Under the pieces are notes generated by a model. It ran no database searches, was not told where the DNA came from, and saw only the letters and a program-made list of their open reading frames with translations. A stretch of 12,153 nt of DNA, taken from contig CAMLGD010000090.1 of NCBI GenBank assembly GCA_946479405.1, positions 1 through 12,153 on the forward strand. The letters are read 5' to 3'. Source of the DNA: an uncultured Vogesella sp. Lineage in GTDB: Bacteria > Pseudomonadota > Gammaproteobacteria > Burkholderiales > Chromobacteriaceae. Positions 1 through 6,879 of this stretch are shown here, in pieces. Each line of letters opens with the position of its first letter. Positions within the stretch are counted from its first letter, which is position 1. Position numbers and translations under genes: made by a program.

Positions 1-947
1 TCGCCGGCGCCCACGCTTTGGCCGACGCGGATGGTGGCGGCGGTGCCGATGCTCTGCGGGATCATGTAGATCACGCTGGAGAAGTTGATCACCGTCTGGT
101 GGGTGGCTACCACGGTGGTGCCCAGCTTGGCGACCAGTAGCGCGATGAAGGAGAACAGGCTTACTTCTACGAAGAACGACAGCCCGATGGGCAACCCCAG
201 CTTGAGGAAGGCGGGGAAACGCTGCCACTGCGGCGCCACCAGTCCCTGGCACAAGCCATAGGGGCGGAACGCCCGGTGATGCTTGATGTACAGGAACAGG
301 GCGCTGGCGTTGAAGATGAACACCATGCCGGTGGCCCAGCCGCAGCCGGCACCACCCAGCGCCGGCAGGCCGAACAGGCCGTGGATCAACGCGTAGTTGA
401 GTGGAATGTTCAGCAGCAGCCCAGCCACACTCACCACCATCAGCGGACGGGTGTGACCCAGGCTGGAGGCAAAGGCACCCAGCGCACGGTGCAGGATCGC
501 CGCCGGCATGCCCATGGCGGCGCCATCGATGAACAACATGGCCTTGTCTTCCACGCTGGTGGGCAGTTCCAGCCATAGTCGCAGCAGTGGTTGCACCGCC
601 AGCATCAGCAGTGCGCCAAAAATGCCCAGCAGCAGGCCGAACCACAGCCCCTGGCGTGCGGTGTCGCCCAACGCGGTGGTTTCGCCCTGGCCGTGTTGCT
701 GCGCCAGGATCGGGTTCAGCGCAGCGGCCACGCCAATTAGCGTGACATACACGGTAACGAACACGCTGGCGCCCAGTGACACAGCCGCCAGATCGTCGGT
801 GCTGACGCGGCCGGCCATCACGGTATCGACAAAGCCGGTGGCCACCTGTGCGATCTGCGCCACCATCATCGGCAGCGCCAGCTGGATCAGCAGCAGGGTC
901 TCGTGGCGCAGAGTGCGCCACGGGCTACGGTTCAATTCAAACAGCAT
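1..947 (-). CDS. norM: MATE-family multidrug/Na+ (or H+) antiporter NorM-like, C-terminus cut by window edge
   Basis: An open frame of 315 codons starts at the ATG at 945-947 on the minus strand and leaves the window at position 3 without a stop, so roughly the last third of a typical 450-470 residue MATE pump is missing. It is an inner-membrane drug/cation antiporter. The N-terminus shows the family pattern of a P/Q-rich first helix followed by GFVDTVMAG (residues 38-46). Its Asp41 matches the ion-binding Asp36 of Vibrio NorM. FFVEVSLF near residues 258-265 carries a Glu (261) matching the essential Glu255 of that pump. Alternating hydrophobic segments suit eight or nine of the 12 helices. 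No clear Shine-Dalgarno sequence precedes the ATG. A perfect TATAAT lies 30 bases upstream of the start, suggesting its own promoter. The family call is firm; the exact substrate and the symbol are inferred. Confidence 0.9.
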   Translation of the reverse strand, partial: MLFELNRSPWRTLRHETLLLIQLALPMMVAQIAQVATGFVDTVMAGRVSTDDLAAVSLGASVFVTVYVTLIGVAAALNPILAQQHGQGETTALGDTARQGLWFGLLLGIFGALLMLAVQPLLRLWLELPTSVEDKAMLFIDGAAMGMPAAILHRALGAFASSLGHTRPLMVVSVAGLLLNIPLNYALIHGLFGLPALGGAGCGWATGMVFIFNASALFLYIKHHRAFRPYGLCQGLVAPQWQRFPAFLKLGLPIGLSFFVEVSLFSFIALLVAKLGTTVVATHQTVINFSSVIYMIPQSIGTAATIRVGQSVGAG

Positions 948-976
948 GGAAAATACCGGCAGGCAAAAAGAGCGCC

Positions 977-982
977 ATTATA
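977..982 (-). promoter_or_regulatory. Candidate -10 element for the MATE pump gene
   Basis: The minus strand reads TATAAT exactly, 29 bases before the pump ATG. Transcription would start near 970 and give a short leader of about 23 bases. I find no convincing -35 hexamer at 16-18 bases spacing (the positions hold GCATGC-like sequence), so the promoter is either activator-dependent or a chance match. Confidence 0.35.
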
Positions 983-1039
983 AGCGCGCTTTGCCACTGG
1001 CATGCCCTGCTTGGCCGCAGCGTGTAATGCCGTGTCGCT

Positions 1040-1333
1040 TCAGTCGAAACGGGCGGGCGGGTCGCAGCGCAGATGGCAGCTGATGATCAGGTCGTTGCCA
1101 AAGCGGGCGTTGATGTTCAGCGCTTCGGTCAGCGTCAGATCGTCGATGTGCAGGGTGCCCTGCTGCAGGAAAATATCCAGATGGCGCTCGGTGGCGTAGG
1201 CGGCCAGTTCGGTCAGGCGGGGCTTGTGCGCACTGCCCAGCGCACGGGCGGTGAGCTTGCCGCGTAGCGCCGGGGTGGCGATTTGCGGTGCGGTGTTGAA
1301 GTCGGTGTAGCGGTCTTCTTGGCAGTCGTACAT
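1040..1333 (-). CDS. Small hypothetical protein, 97 residues
   Basis: I do not recognise this protein. The frame starts at ATG 1331-1333, with a good Shine-Dalgarno (CGGAG) six bases upstream, and ends in TGA at 1040. Codons end strongly in G or C, as in the neighbouring real genes, and the composition is that of a soluble, mixed-charge protein without a signal peptide or membrane segment. It begins MYDCQEDRY. A central stretch (TLHIDDLTLTEALNINARFG, about residues 60-79) alternates like a helix-strand unit. Near the end is SCHLRC, two cysteines flanking a histidine-leucine-arginine, which could bind metal or form a disulfide, but that is speculation. It lies 92 bases upstream of the MATE gene on the same strand. 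It may be read from the leader RNA and terminator described at 1466-1565. Other frames across this stretch lack a ribosome site and protein-like composition. Confidence 0.6.
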   Translation of the reverse strand: MYDCQEDRYTDFNTAPQIATPALRGKLTARALGSAHKPRLTELAAYATERHLDIFLQQGTLHIDDLTLTEALNINARFGNDLIISCHLRCDPPARFD

Positions 1334-1465
1334 GGCAGTCTCCGTAGCGTGGTGCGCGCCCGGTAATAGCCGAGCGACGCTTTAGCAGAATTTCGATGGC
1401 GCCCTGCAAGTTGTCGATTAACTCGGCGCATGAACCTATTTGCCCGCTTCTGGCTGCTGCAATGC

Positions 1466-1503
1466 AAAAACCCGCTGTGACCAGTAAAGGGCAACAGCGG
1501 GTT
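1466..1503 (-). terminator. Intrinsic terminator, leftward
   Basis: On the minus strand a 10-base-pair perfect stem (AACCCGCTGT with ACAGCGGGTT, arms 1494-1503 and 1469-1478) encloses a 15-base loop. Its GC-rich arm runs straight into five T residues (1470-1466). The T run is short but in the right place. No protein-coding gene ends upstream of it on this strand, so it must stop a non-coding or leader transcript. Confidence 0.6.
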
Positions 1504-1565
1504 AGGCGGTGCGCTCTTAGCTGGTATTTATCAGGCGCCCGCAAGCAGCAAAAATCGGCGCAAGC
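1466..1565 (-). ncRNA. Candidate ~100-nt small RNA or attenuated leader
   Basis: A leftward promoter at 1572-1598 predicts a start near G1565, and the terminator ends at 1466, giving an RNA of about 100 bases with no credible reading frame. The 5' half can form a hairpin between GCGCC (1561-1557) and GGCGC (1539-1535), with a U-rich loop containing UUUUUGC. The 3' half is the terminator hairpin. A GCGGG segment (1542-1538) could instead pair with the CCCGC of the terminator's first arm, which would be a classic antiterminator arrangement ahead of the small gene at 1333. I cannot match it to a known RNA family. Either a free small RNA or a transcription attenuator would fit. It rests on promoter and terminator only. 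Confidence 0.4.
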
Positions 1566-1571
1566 CCGAAA

Positions 1572-1598
1572 ATTAGAGCACAGCGTGTACGCTGTCAA
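1572..1598 (-). promoter_or_regulatory. Leftward sigma-70-type promoter of the candidate small RNA
   Basis: On the minus strand a perfect TTGACA (1598-1593) is followed after 15 bases by TCTAAT (1577-1572). A TG dinucleotide one base upstream of that hexamer makes it an extended -10. A second reading, TAATTT at 17 bases spacing, is weaker. It is the best-looking promoter in the window and lies in a gap where the only protein gene ahead of it is 230 bases away. Confidence 0.5.
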
Positions 1599-1618
1599 GC
1601 ATGACTATGGCACGATGC

Positions 1619-1648
1619 TGGAGACTGAGGCCGGTATCGGGCTATAAT
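1619..1648 (+). promoter_or_regulatory. Candidate promoter of the pcnB-folK-dnk-panBCD operon
   Basis: TATAAT at 1643-1648 matches the -10 consensus fully. The best -35 is TGGAGA at 1619-1624 with an 18-base spacer, four of six consensus bases. The start would fall near 1655, leaving a leader of about 55 bases before the pcnB ATG. It is back to back with the leftward promoter at 1572-1598, with about 20 bases between the two -35 elements, so the two polymerases could interfere. Confidence 0.45.
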
Positions 1649-1708
1649 CCGGCGCTCAAGTCCATCACGGCATGCGCCGCGCAGCTACCACCTCCAGATA
1701 CCATTCCC

Positions 1709-3076
1709 ATGATCCGCAAACTGTTCAGTCGCGTTTTCGACTTGTCGGGCAACCGTGCCGCCGCCAACAAAACCAAACCACGAGTACTGTCGCTGGCACA
1801 ACACGGCGTGCGCCGCGACGGCCTGAGTAGCGCCGCGCTGCGCGTGGTGTCGCGCCTGCAGGAAGGCGGGCACGCGGCCTATGTGGTGGGGGGCGCGGTG
1901 CGCGACCTGCTGCTGGGCGTCACGCCCAAGGATTTCGACATCGCCACCAGTGCCACGCCGGAAGAGGTTCATCACCTGTTCCGCCGCTCGCGCATCATCG
2001 GCCGCCGCTTCCGCATCGTGCACGTGATGATGGGGCCGGAGACCATCGAGGTCACTACCTTCCGTGGCGGTGAAGTGGGCAAGACCAGCGATAGCGGTCG
2101 CATCATGGCGGACAACACCTACGGCAGTCAGTCCGAGGATGCGCAGCGCCGTGACTTTACCGTCAACGCGCTGTTCTACAACCCGACCGATGAAACCATT
2201 ATCGATTACCACCACGGCGTGAAGGACCTGCACGCCCGCAAGCTGGTAATGATCGGTCAGCCGGCGCGCCGTTACCAGGAAGACCCGGTGCGCATGCTGC
2301 GCGCGGTGCGCCTGGCGGCCAAGCTGGGCTTCGATATCGACGAGCACACCCGCAAGCCGATCGCCTCGCACGCCATGCTGCTGAAAAACGAGCCGCCGGC
2401 GCGGCTGTTTGACGAGTTGCTCAAGCTGCTGCATTCCGGCCATGCCTATGCCTGTCTGCAGAAACTGCGTGGTGAAGGCCTGTCGCGCGGTATCTTCCCG
2501 CTGCTGGATGCGGTACTGGACGAAGACGGCGGCGAGGCCTTCCTCAAGCTGGCGCTGGCCAATACCGACGAGCGCGTGCGCGCCGACAAGCCGGTATCGG
2601 TGGGCTTCATGTTGGCCGCATTGCTGTGGGCGCAGGTCAACAACCGCTGGCAGGCCCACATCGCCCGCGGTGAAAAATCGTTGCCGGCGCTGATGCTGGC
2701 GATGGCCGAGGTGGAAACGCTGCAGGACAACGACTTCGCCATCCCGCGTCGTTTCTCCGCCACCATGCGCGAGATCTGGTCGCTGCAACCGCGCTTTGAA
2801 AGCCGCGGCGGCGCGCGTCCGTTCCGCTTCCTGGAGCAGCCGCGTTTCCGTGCCGCGTTCGATTTCTACAGCCTGCGTGCCGAAGTAGGCGAAGTGCCCA
2901 AGGACATGGTGCTGTGGTGGGCGGAGTTCCAGGATGCCGACCATGCTGAGCGCCAGGCGCTGATCGCCGAAGCCGCGGCGGCTGCCAAGGAGCCGGGCGA
3001 GGGCGGCGATGCGCAGCGCAAGAAGCGCCGCCGTCGTCGCAAGCCGGCCCGCCCGGGCGAGGGGAGCGACGCGTGA
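1709..3076 (+). CDS. pcnB: Poly(A) polymerase I
   Basis: Adds poly(A) tails to the 3' ends of RNAs in the cytoplasm, tagging structured and regulatory RNAs for degradation. The 455-residue product has the class II nucleotidyltransferase core: GGAVRD at 61-66 and the metal-binding DFD at 75-77, then IIGRRFRIVHV (96-106), RRDFTVNALFYNP (147-159) and RRYQEDPVRMLRA (187-199). The C-terminus is a polybasic tail (RKKRRRRRK at 437-445), typical of PAP I and absent from CCA-adding enzymes, which supports the pcnB call. The frame stays open to an ATG at 1601, but the likely -10 lies inside that extension and MIRKLFSRVF at 1709 is the usual family start; Shine-Dalgarno is weak. It is the first gene of the operon, and its TGA overlaps the GTG of folK. 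Confidence 0.95.
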   Translation: MIRKLFSRVFDLSGNRAAANKTKPRVLSLAQHGVRRDGLSSAALRVVSRLQEGGHAAYVVGGAVRDLLLGVTPKDFDIATSATPEEVHHLFRRSRIIGRRFRIVHVMMGPETIEVTTFRGGEVGKTSDSGRIMADNTYGSQSEDAQRRDFTVNALFYNPTDETIIDYHHGVKDLHARKLVMIGQPARRYQEDPVRMLRAVRLAAKLGFDIDEHTRKPIASHAMLLKNEPPARLFDELLKLLHSGHAYACLQKLRGEGLSRGIFPLLDAVLDEDGGEAFLKLALANTDERVRADKPVSVGFMLAALLWAQVNNRWQAHIARGEKSLPALMLAMAEVETLQDNDFAIPRRFSATMREIWSLQPRFESRGGARPFRFLEQPRFRAAFDFYSLRAEVGEVPKDMVLWWAEFQDADHAERQALIAEAAAAAKEPGEGGDAQRKKRRRRRKPARPGEGSDA

Positions 3077-3552
3077 AGCGGGCAGTGATTGCGCTGGGTA
3101 GCAATCTGGAAAACCCGGCGGCACAGATCGAGGCGGCGTTGGCCGCCATTTCTGCTTTACCGGGGGTGCATTTGCTGCGCCGCTCGGCGTGTTATCGCAC
3201 CGCGCCGGTGGGTTTTGCCGATCAGCCGGACTTCATCAATGCGGTGTGCGAGGTGGCAAGCGAGCTGGCACCTGCTGAATTGTTGGCCGCCTTGCTGCGG
3301 CTGGAGCAGGATTTTGGCCGCGTGCGCACCTTCCGCAATGCGCCGCGGGTGCTGGATCTGGACCTGTTGTTGGTGGAGGGGGTCAGCCAGCAGGATGATT
3401 TCCTGACCCTGCCGCACCCGCGCATGCACGAACGCGCCTTCGTGATGCTGCCGCTGGCGCAGATGGCGCCCGAATGGCAGATCGGCACGCACGGCACGGC
3501 GGCTGACATTGCGGCCAACCTTGATGCCAGCGGTGTCACCCGGCTGGATTGA
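3073..3552 (+). CDS. folK: 2-amino-4-hydroxy-6-hydroxymethyldihydropteridine pyrophosphokinase (HPPK)
   Basis: Transfers pyrophosphate from ATP to 6-hydroxymethyl-7,8-dihydropterin in folate synthesis. The 159-residue protein has the usual length and starts with the IALGSNLENP strand-loop. It then shows YRTAPVGFADQPDFINAV (41-58) for pterin binding, and the signature APRVLDLDLLL (90-100) with Arg92, Asp95 and Asp97 (the Mg-binding pair). LPHPRMHERAFVMLPL (113-128) contains His115. The start is GTG at 3073, overlapping the pcnB stop by four bases (GTGA), with a purine-rich GAGGGGAG just upstream, so the two genes are probably translationally coupled. Sharing an operon with panB is sensible because PanB consumes methylene-tetrahydrofolate. 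Confidence 0.95.
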   Translation: MKRAVIALGSNLENPAAQIEAALAAISALPGVHLLRRSACYRTAPVGFADQPDFINAVCEVASELAPAELLAALLRLEQDFGRVRTFRNAPRVLDLDLLLVEGVSQQDDFLTLPHPRMHERAFVMLPLAQMAPEWQIGTHGTAADIAANLDASGVTRLD

Positions 3553-3575
3553 GCTTTCTTGCAGGAGAACATCTG

Positions 3576-4214
3576 ATGTCGCACTTGCGTTACGTGGTGG
3601 TGGAAGGGCCGATCGGCGCCGGTAAATCGCAGCTGGCCCGCCGGCTGGCCGAGCACTGGTCGGTACGGCTGCTGGCCGAAGCGCCGGAGCAGAATCCATT
3701 CCTGGAGCGCTTCTACCGTCAGCCACCCTACCATGCACTGGCCACACAGCTGTCGTTCCTGATGCAACGCGCCGACGCCGCACACGGCATGCTGCATGGT
3801 GACTTGCTGGCGGCGCCGCTGGTGTCGGATTTCCTGTTCGACAAGGACGAGCTGTTTGCCAGCAAGACGCTGGATGCCGACGAGCTGGCCATCTACCGCC
3901 GCATTGTGCAGCGTTTCCTGCCGGAATACCCGGTGCCGGATCTGGTGATCTACCTGCAGGCCTCGGCCAGCACCGTGGCCGACAGGTTGGCCGCACGCGC
4001 CGCCAATTCGGCGCTACCGCCGATGCCGGAAGGTTATGTGCAGCGTATGCACGAAGCGTACAGCGCCTTTTTTCACGGCTATGAGGCGGCACCGCTGCTG
4101 ATCGTGAATACCGACAACCTCGATCTGGTTGAAGGCACAGAAGATTTCGAGCTATTGTTGCGCTGCATCACCGAGATGCGTGGTCAGCGCAGTTACTTCA
4201 ACAAGGGGCTCTGA
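3576..4214 (+). CDS. Deoxynucleoside kinase (dNK/dCK-dGK family)
   Basis: Phosphorylates a deoxynucleoside at the 5' position with ATP or another NTP, a salvage step. The 212-residue protein has the P-loop GPIGAGKS at 11-18. Next comes AEAPEQNPFLERFY (34-47), the counterpart of the EP..NP.L..FY base-binding region, then VSDFLFDKDELFA (83-95), the bacterial version of the catalytic helix region, and a lid with RLAARAA (137-143). Which base it prefers cannot be read from sequence; neisserial relatives are often named deoxyadenosine or deoxyguanosine kinase. The ATG at 3576 has AGGAG eight bases upstream; an in-frame TTG at 3549, overlapping the folK stop, is less likely. It sits 23 bases behind folK and 66 bases ahead of panB. 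Confidence 0.88.
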   Translation: MSHLRYVVVEGPIGAGKSQLARRLAEHWSVRLLAEAPEQNPFLERFYRQPPYHALATQLSFLMQRADAAHGMLHGDLLAAPLVSDFLFDKDELFASKTLDADELAIYRRIVQRFLPEYPVPDLVIYLQASASTVADRLAARAANSALPPMPEGYVQRMHEAYSAFFHGYEAAPLLIVNTDNLDLVEGTEDFELLLRCITEMRGQRSYFNKGL

Positions 4215-4280
4215 ACCCGGTGCGCGACCGCAGCCACAAGCGGCGTTTCGCCACTGGAAGCAACGAGGACATACAAAAAT

Positions 4281-5072
4281 ATGAAAGTCACCGTCAATAC
4301 GCTGCAGCAGATGGCAGCGGAAGGTCAGAAAATCGCCATGCTGACCTGTTACGACGCCAGCTTCGCCAGCCTGCTGGATGAGGCGGGTGTAGACATCCTG
4401 CTGATCGGCGATTCGCTGGGCATGGTGATGCAGGGGGAAGAGTCGACCCTGCCGGTGTCGATGCCGGAAATGGAATACCACACTCGCTGTGTGGCACGTG
4501 GCGCCAAGCGTGCGCTGGTGCTGGCCGACATGCCGTTCGGCAGCTACCAGGAAAACCCGGCGCAGGCGTTTGCCAACGCCGCCCGCCTGATGCAGGCCGG
4601 TGCGCACATGGTGAAGATCGAAGGCGGCGCCTTCATGGCCGATACCGTGCGCTTCCTGGTGGAGCGTGGCGTGCCGGTATGCGCGCACATCGGGCTGACG
4701 CCGCAGTTCGTCAACGCTTTTGGTGGTTACAAGGTGCAGGGGCGCAGCGAATCCGATGCCGAGCGCATCCTGGCTGACGCCCGGGCGCTGGCCGATGCCG
4801 GCGCCAGCCTGGTGTTGATGGAGTGCGTGCCAGCAGTGCTGGCCAAGGCCGTTACCGAGGCAGTGGCAGTGCCCACCATCGGCATTGGCGGCGGGCTGGA
4901 TGTTTCCGGCCAGGTGCTGGTGATCTACGACGTGCTGGGCGTATACCCGGGCAAGAAAGCCCGTTTCGTGAAGAATTTCATGGCTGAGGCGCACAGCATC
5001 CAGGGTGCCGTTACTGCCTATGTTGCCGCGGTGAAGGGCAAGACCTTCCCGGCCCCCGAACACTGTTTCTGA
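4281..5072 (+). CDS. panB: 3-methyl-2-oxobutanoate hydroxymethyltransferase (ketopantoate hydroxymethyltransferase)
   Basis: Transfers a hydroxymethyl group from 5,10-methylene-tetrahydrofolate to 2-oxoisovalerate, the committed step to pantoate. The 263-residue protein has the expected length and a complete active site: Asp44 in [10 protein letters not shown], Asp83 in ADMPFGSY (both Mg ligands), Lys112 in VKIEGG, His136 in CAHIGLTPQ and the catalytic Glu181 in MECVP. The late glycine loop reads [18 protein letters not shown] (200-217), where E. coli has IGIGAG...DGQ...HD; this is a conservative local variation. GAGGA lies 11 bases before the ATG. It is followed by panC after seven bases. 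Confidence 0.97.
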   Translation: MKVTVNTLQQMAAEGQKIAMLTCYDASFASLLDEAGVDILLIGDSLGMVMQGEESTLPVSMPEMEYHTRCVARGAKRALVLADMPFGSYQENPAQAFANAARLMQAGAHMVKIEGGAFMADTVRFLVERGVPVCAHIGLTPQFVNAFGGYKVQGRSESDAERILADARALADAGASLVLMECVPAVLAKAVTEAVAVPTIGIGGGLDVSGQVLVIYDVLGVYPGKKARFVKNFMAEAHSIQGAVTAYVAAVKGKTFPAPEHCF

Positions 5073-5079
5073 GGTTTGC

Positions 5080-5913
5080 ATGCAAGTCATCCGTAGCATT
5101 GCCGAACTCCGCACCTGGCGCCGCAGCGCCGGCCGTGTCGCCTTTGTGCCGACCATGGGCAACCTGCATGCCGGCCATCTGGCGCTGGTGACCGAGGCGC
5201 GCGCACGTGCCGACAAGGTGGTGGTCAGTATCTTCGTCAACCGCCTGCAATTCGGCCAGGGTGAAGATTTCGACGCCTACCCGCGCACCTTCGATGCCGA
5301 CTGTGCCAAGCTGGAGGCTGCCGGGGTGGACGTGCTGTTCTTCCCGGACGAGCGCGAGCTGTACCCGCGCATCAAGCAGGATTTCAACGTCGAGCCGCCG
5401 CACATCCAGAATGAGCTGTGTGGCGCCTTCCGTCCCGGCCACTTCCGTGGTGTCGCCACAGTGGTGTCCAAGCTGTTTAACATCGTGCAGCCGGACGTGG
5501 CCTGCTTCGGCAAGAAGGATTTCCAGCAGCTGCACGTGATCCGTGCCATGGTGGACGACCTGAACATGCCGATCGACATCGTGCCGGTGGATACCGGTCG
5601 TGCCGACGACGGCCTGGCGCTGTCGTCGCGCAATGGTTATTTGAGCGCCGAAGATCGCGCCGAGGCGCCACGGCTGTACCGCAACCTGGCGGCGATTCGC
5701 GACGCGCTGCAGGCCGGCGACAGTAACTACGCGGCGCTGGAAAAGACCGCTTGCGACGATCTGGCAGCACATGGCTGGCGCGTGGACTACGTGGAGATTC
5801 GCCAGGCCGACAGCCTGGAAATCGCCCATGTTGGCGAGCCGCGGCTGGTGGTGTTGGCCGCAGCGCGCCTGGGCAAGACCCGCCTGATCGACAATATCGA
5901 AGTAACGCGCTGA
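5080..5913 (+). CDS. panC: Pantothenate synthetase (pantoate-beta-alanine ligase)
   Basis: Joins pantoate to beta-alanine through a pantoyl-adenylate in the cytoplasm. The 277-residue protein has the nucleotidyltransferase HxGH motif in [10 protein letters not shown] (24-33; His30, His33). It also has [14 protein letters not shown] (51-64), [12 protein letters not shown] (118-129), FGKKDFQQ (143-150) and the KMSKS-like LSSRNGYLS (181-189). NRLQFG replaces the more common NPxQFG; I recall the same wording in neisserial PanC. The Shine-Dalgarno GAGG overlaps the panB stop codon, so translation is closely linked to panB. panD follows after 23 bases, putting the enzyme beside the supplier of its beta-alanine. 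Confidence 0.97.
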   Translation: MQVIRSIAELRTWRRSAGRVAFVPTMGNLHAGHLALVTEARARADKVVVSIFVNRLQFGQGEDFDAYPRTFDADCAKLEAAGVDVLFFPDERELYPRIKQDFNVEPPHIQNELCGAFRPGHFRGVATVVSKLFNIVQPDVACFGKKDFQQLHVIRAMVDDLNMPIDIVPVDTGRADDGLALSSRNGYLSAEDRAEAPRLYRNLAAIRDALQAGDSNYAALEKTACDDLAAHGWRVDYVEIRQADSLEIAHVGEPRLVVLAAARLGKTRLIDNIEVTR

Positions 5914-5936
5914 AGCAGCGCCCGAGGACTAGCCCT

Positions 5937-6317
5937 ATGCAGCGTTCGATGCTGAAATCCAAGCTCCACCGTGTTACCACCACCCACGCCGAACTGCATT
6001 ACATCGGCTCCTGCGCTATCGACGAAAACCTGCTGGAAGCCGCCGATATCAAGGAATACGAAGAAGTGCAGATCTGGAACGTGACCAATGGCGAGCGTTT
6101 TGCCACTTACGCCATCCGTGCCGAACGCGGCTCCGGCGTGATCTCGGTGAATGGCTCGGCCGCACGCCGTGCCGCGCCCGGCGACCTGCTGATCATCGCC
6201 TCGTTCGCCGCCTACGAAGACAGCGAGCTGGCGAACCATTCGCCCAAGCTGGTGTTTGTCGACGAGCGCAATGTGATCACCGAGTTGGCTGCTGTTACTC
6301 CGGTGCAGCCGGCCTGA
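5937..6317 (+). CDS. panD: Aspartate 1-decarboxylase, pyruvoyl-dependent
   Basis: Makes beta-alanine from L-aspartate for pantothenate synthesis. It is made as a proenzyme that cleaves itself between Gly24 and Ser25 to form the pyruvoyl group; here HYIGSCAID (21-29) places Gly24-Ser25 exactly as in E. coli. [15 protein letters not shown] and [13 protein letters not shown] are further family segments. The length of 126 residues equals that of the E. coli enzyme when the ATG at 5937 is used ([13 protein letters not shown] aligned with MIRTMLQGKLHRV); GAGGA lies eight bases upstream. A later ATG at 5949 is possible but would shorten the conserved N-terminus. It is the last gene of the operon, before a strong terminator. 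Confidence 0.97.
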   Translation: MQRSMLKSKLHRVTTTHAELHYIGSCAIDENLLEAADIKEYEEVQIWNVTNGERFATYAIRAERGSGVISVNGSAARRAAPGDLLIIASFAAYEDSELANHSPKLVFVDERNVITELAAVTPVQPA

Positions 6318-6335
6318 GCCAGCCTCCTGATGCGG

Positions 6336-6363
6336 AAAAAGCCCGACAGTGTCGGGCTTTTTT
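6336..6363 (+). terminator. Intrinsic terminator of the panD operon
   Basis: A perfect GCCCGAC/GTCGGGC stem with a three-base loop (6341-6357) is extended by an A5 run on the left pairing with a T6 run on the right, and further T-rich sequence follows. It starts 18 bases after the panD stop. Its symmetry would also allow function on the other strand, but no gene approaches from that side. Confidence 0.92.
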
Positions 6364-6431
6364 CTTTTCTGCTCAGGGTGTTGCAGTGGTACGCAGGGAT
6401 GCAGCAGGCTGGTAATCGTGGCGTATGCAGC

Positions 6432-6437
6432 TATAGT
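6432..6437 (+). promoter_or_regulatory. Candidate -10 for the GFA-family gene
   Basis: TATAGT differs from the consensus at one position and lies 34 bases before the gene's ATG, after the operon terminator. The -35 position is poor (TGGTAA at 6410-6415, 16-base spacer). A separate promoter is needed because the upstream operon is terminated. Confidence 0.3.
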
Positions 6438-6471
6438 TTTTTAACCAGCTGATTTCACCGGGAAGACACCA

Positions 6472-6873
6472 ATGCAAGGAAGATGCCTGTGCGGTGCCGT
6501 GCGCTATCGTCTGCGCGGAGAGCCCTACCACGTCACGCATTGCCACTGCCTGTCCTGCCGGCTGGCAAGTGGGGCACCGTTCGTGACCTGGTTTACCATC
6601 CGGGCCTTGGAGCTGGAATGGCGTGGTGAGGTCAGACATTATCAGTCATCCATGGGCGTGCAGCGCGGTTTCTGCCCGCGCTGCGGTACCACGCTGAGCT
6701 ACCGCCACGAGTCTGCACCGGACGAAATCGACCTGACTGCTGCCACGCTGGAGAATCCATCCCTGCTGACTCCGGAAGATCACACCTGGGTGGACAACAT
6801 GCTGGACTGGGTTCGCATGCTGCCGCTGTTGCCACGGCACCGGCGCCACCGGCAACTAAACCGTAGCGCCTAG
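6472..6873 (+). CDS. GFA family zinc protein (Mss4-like fold; CENP-V/GFA domain)
   Basis: A 133-residue zinc protein of the family named after glutathione-dependent formaldehyde-activating enzyme (Gfa). Seven cysteines occupy the family positions: Cys5 and Cys7 in GRCLCGAVRY, Cys24, Cys26 and Cys29 in HCHCLSCR, and Cys68 and Cys71 in FCPRCGTTLSY. The end shows the usual H-x-W...LdWvRmLPLLPRH (104-123), followed by a short basic tail. Most members, including bacterial ones with this domain, have no proven activity, and detoxification of formaldehyde should not be assumed. GGGAAG lies six bases before the ATG. It is a single gene, ending six bases from the convergent RraA-family gene. Confidence 0.85.
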   Translation: MQGRCLCGAVRYRLRGEPYHVTHCHCLSCRLASGAPFVTWFTIRALELEWRGEVRHYQSSMGVQRGFCPRCGTTLSYRHESAPDEIDLTAATLENPSLLTPEDHTWVDNMLDWVRMLPLLPRHRRHRQLNRSA

Positions 6874-6879
6874 TGCGGG

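Noticed and set aside
276..1083. Two rightward open frames across the MATE gene
   Set aside because: They lie opposite a clear MATE coding sequence that was easy to miss because it runs off the edge without a stop.
978..1598. 206-codon leftward open frame overlapping the 97-residue gene
   Set aside because: It starts inside the leftward promoter, is rich in Arg, Cys and His as expected of an off-frame read, and lacks a ribosome site. The 97-residue frame has a Shine-Dalgarno and proper codon bias.
1601..1708. N-terminal extension of PcnB to an ATG at 1601
   Set aside because: The likely -10 (1643-1648) lies within it, and the extra residues resemble translated non-coding DNA; family proteins begin at MIRKLFSR.
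1685..3124. 479-codon open frame antisense to pcnB
   Set aside because: Long antisense frames are common in GC-rich genes. The composition is not protein-like and the plus-strand product is an unmistakable poly(A) polymerase.
4200..4218. Small 4-base overlap or frameshift at the end of the kinase gene
   Set aside because: The stop is clean, and the 66-base gap to panB holds only a ribosome site and a minor GGCG/CGCC hairpin.
4152..5240. 362-codon open frame antisense to panB
   Set aside because: Shadow of panB codon bias (His, Gln and Arg-rich), without a ribosome site or recognisable domain.
5751..5936. Longer start for PanD overlapping the end of panC
   Set aside because: The E. coli-length start at 5937 has a good ribosome site and puts Gly24-Ser25 at the self-cleavage position.
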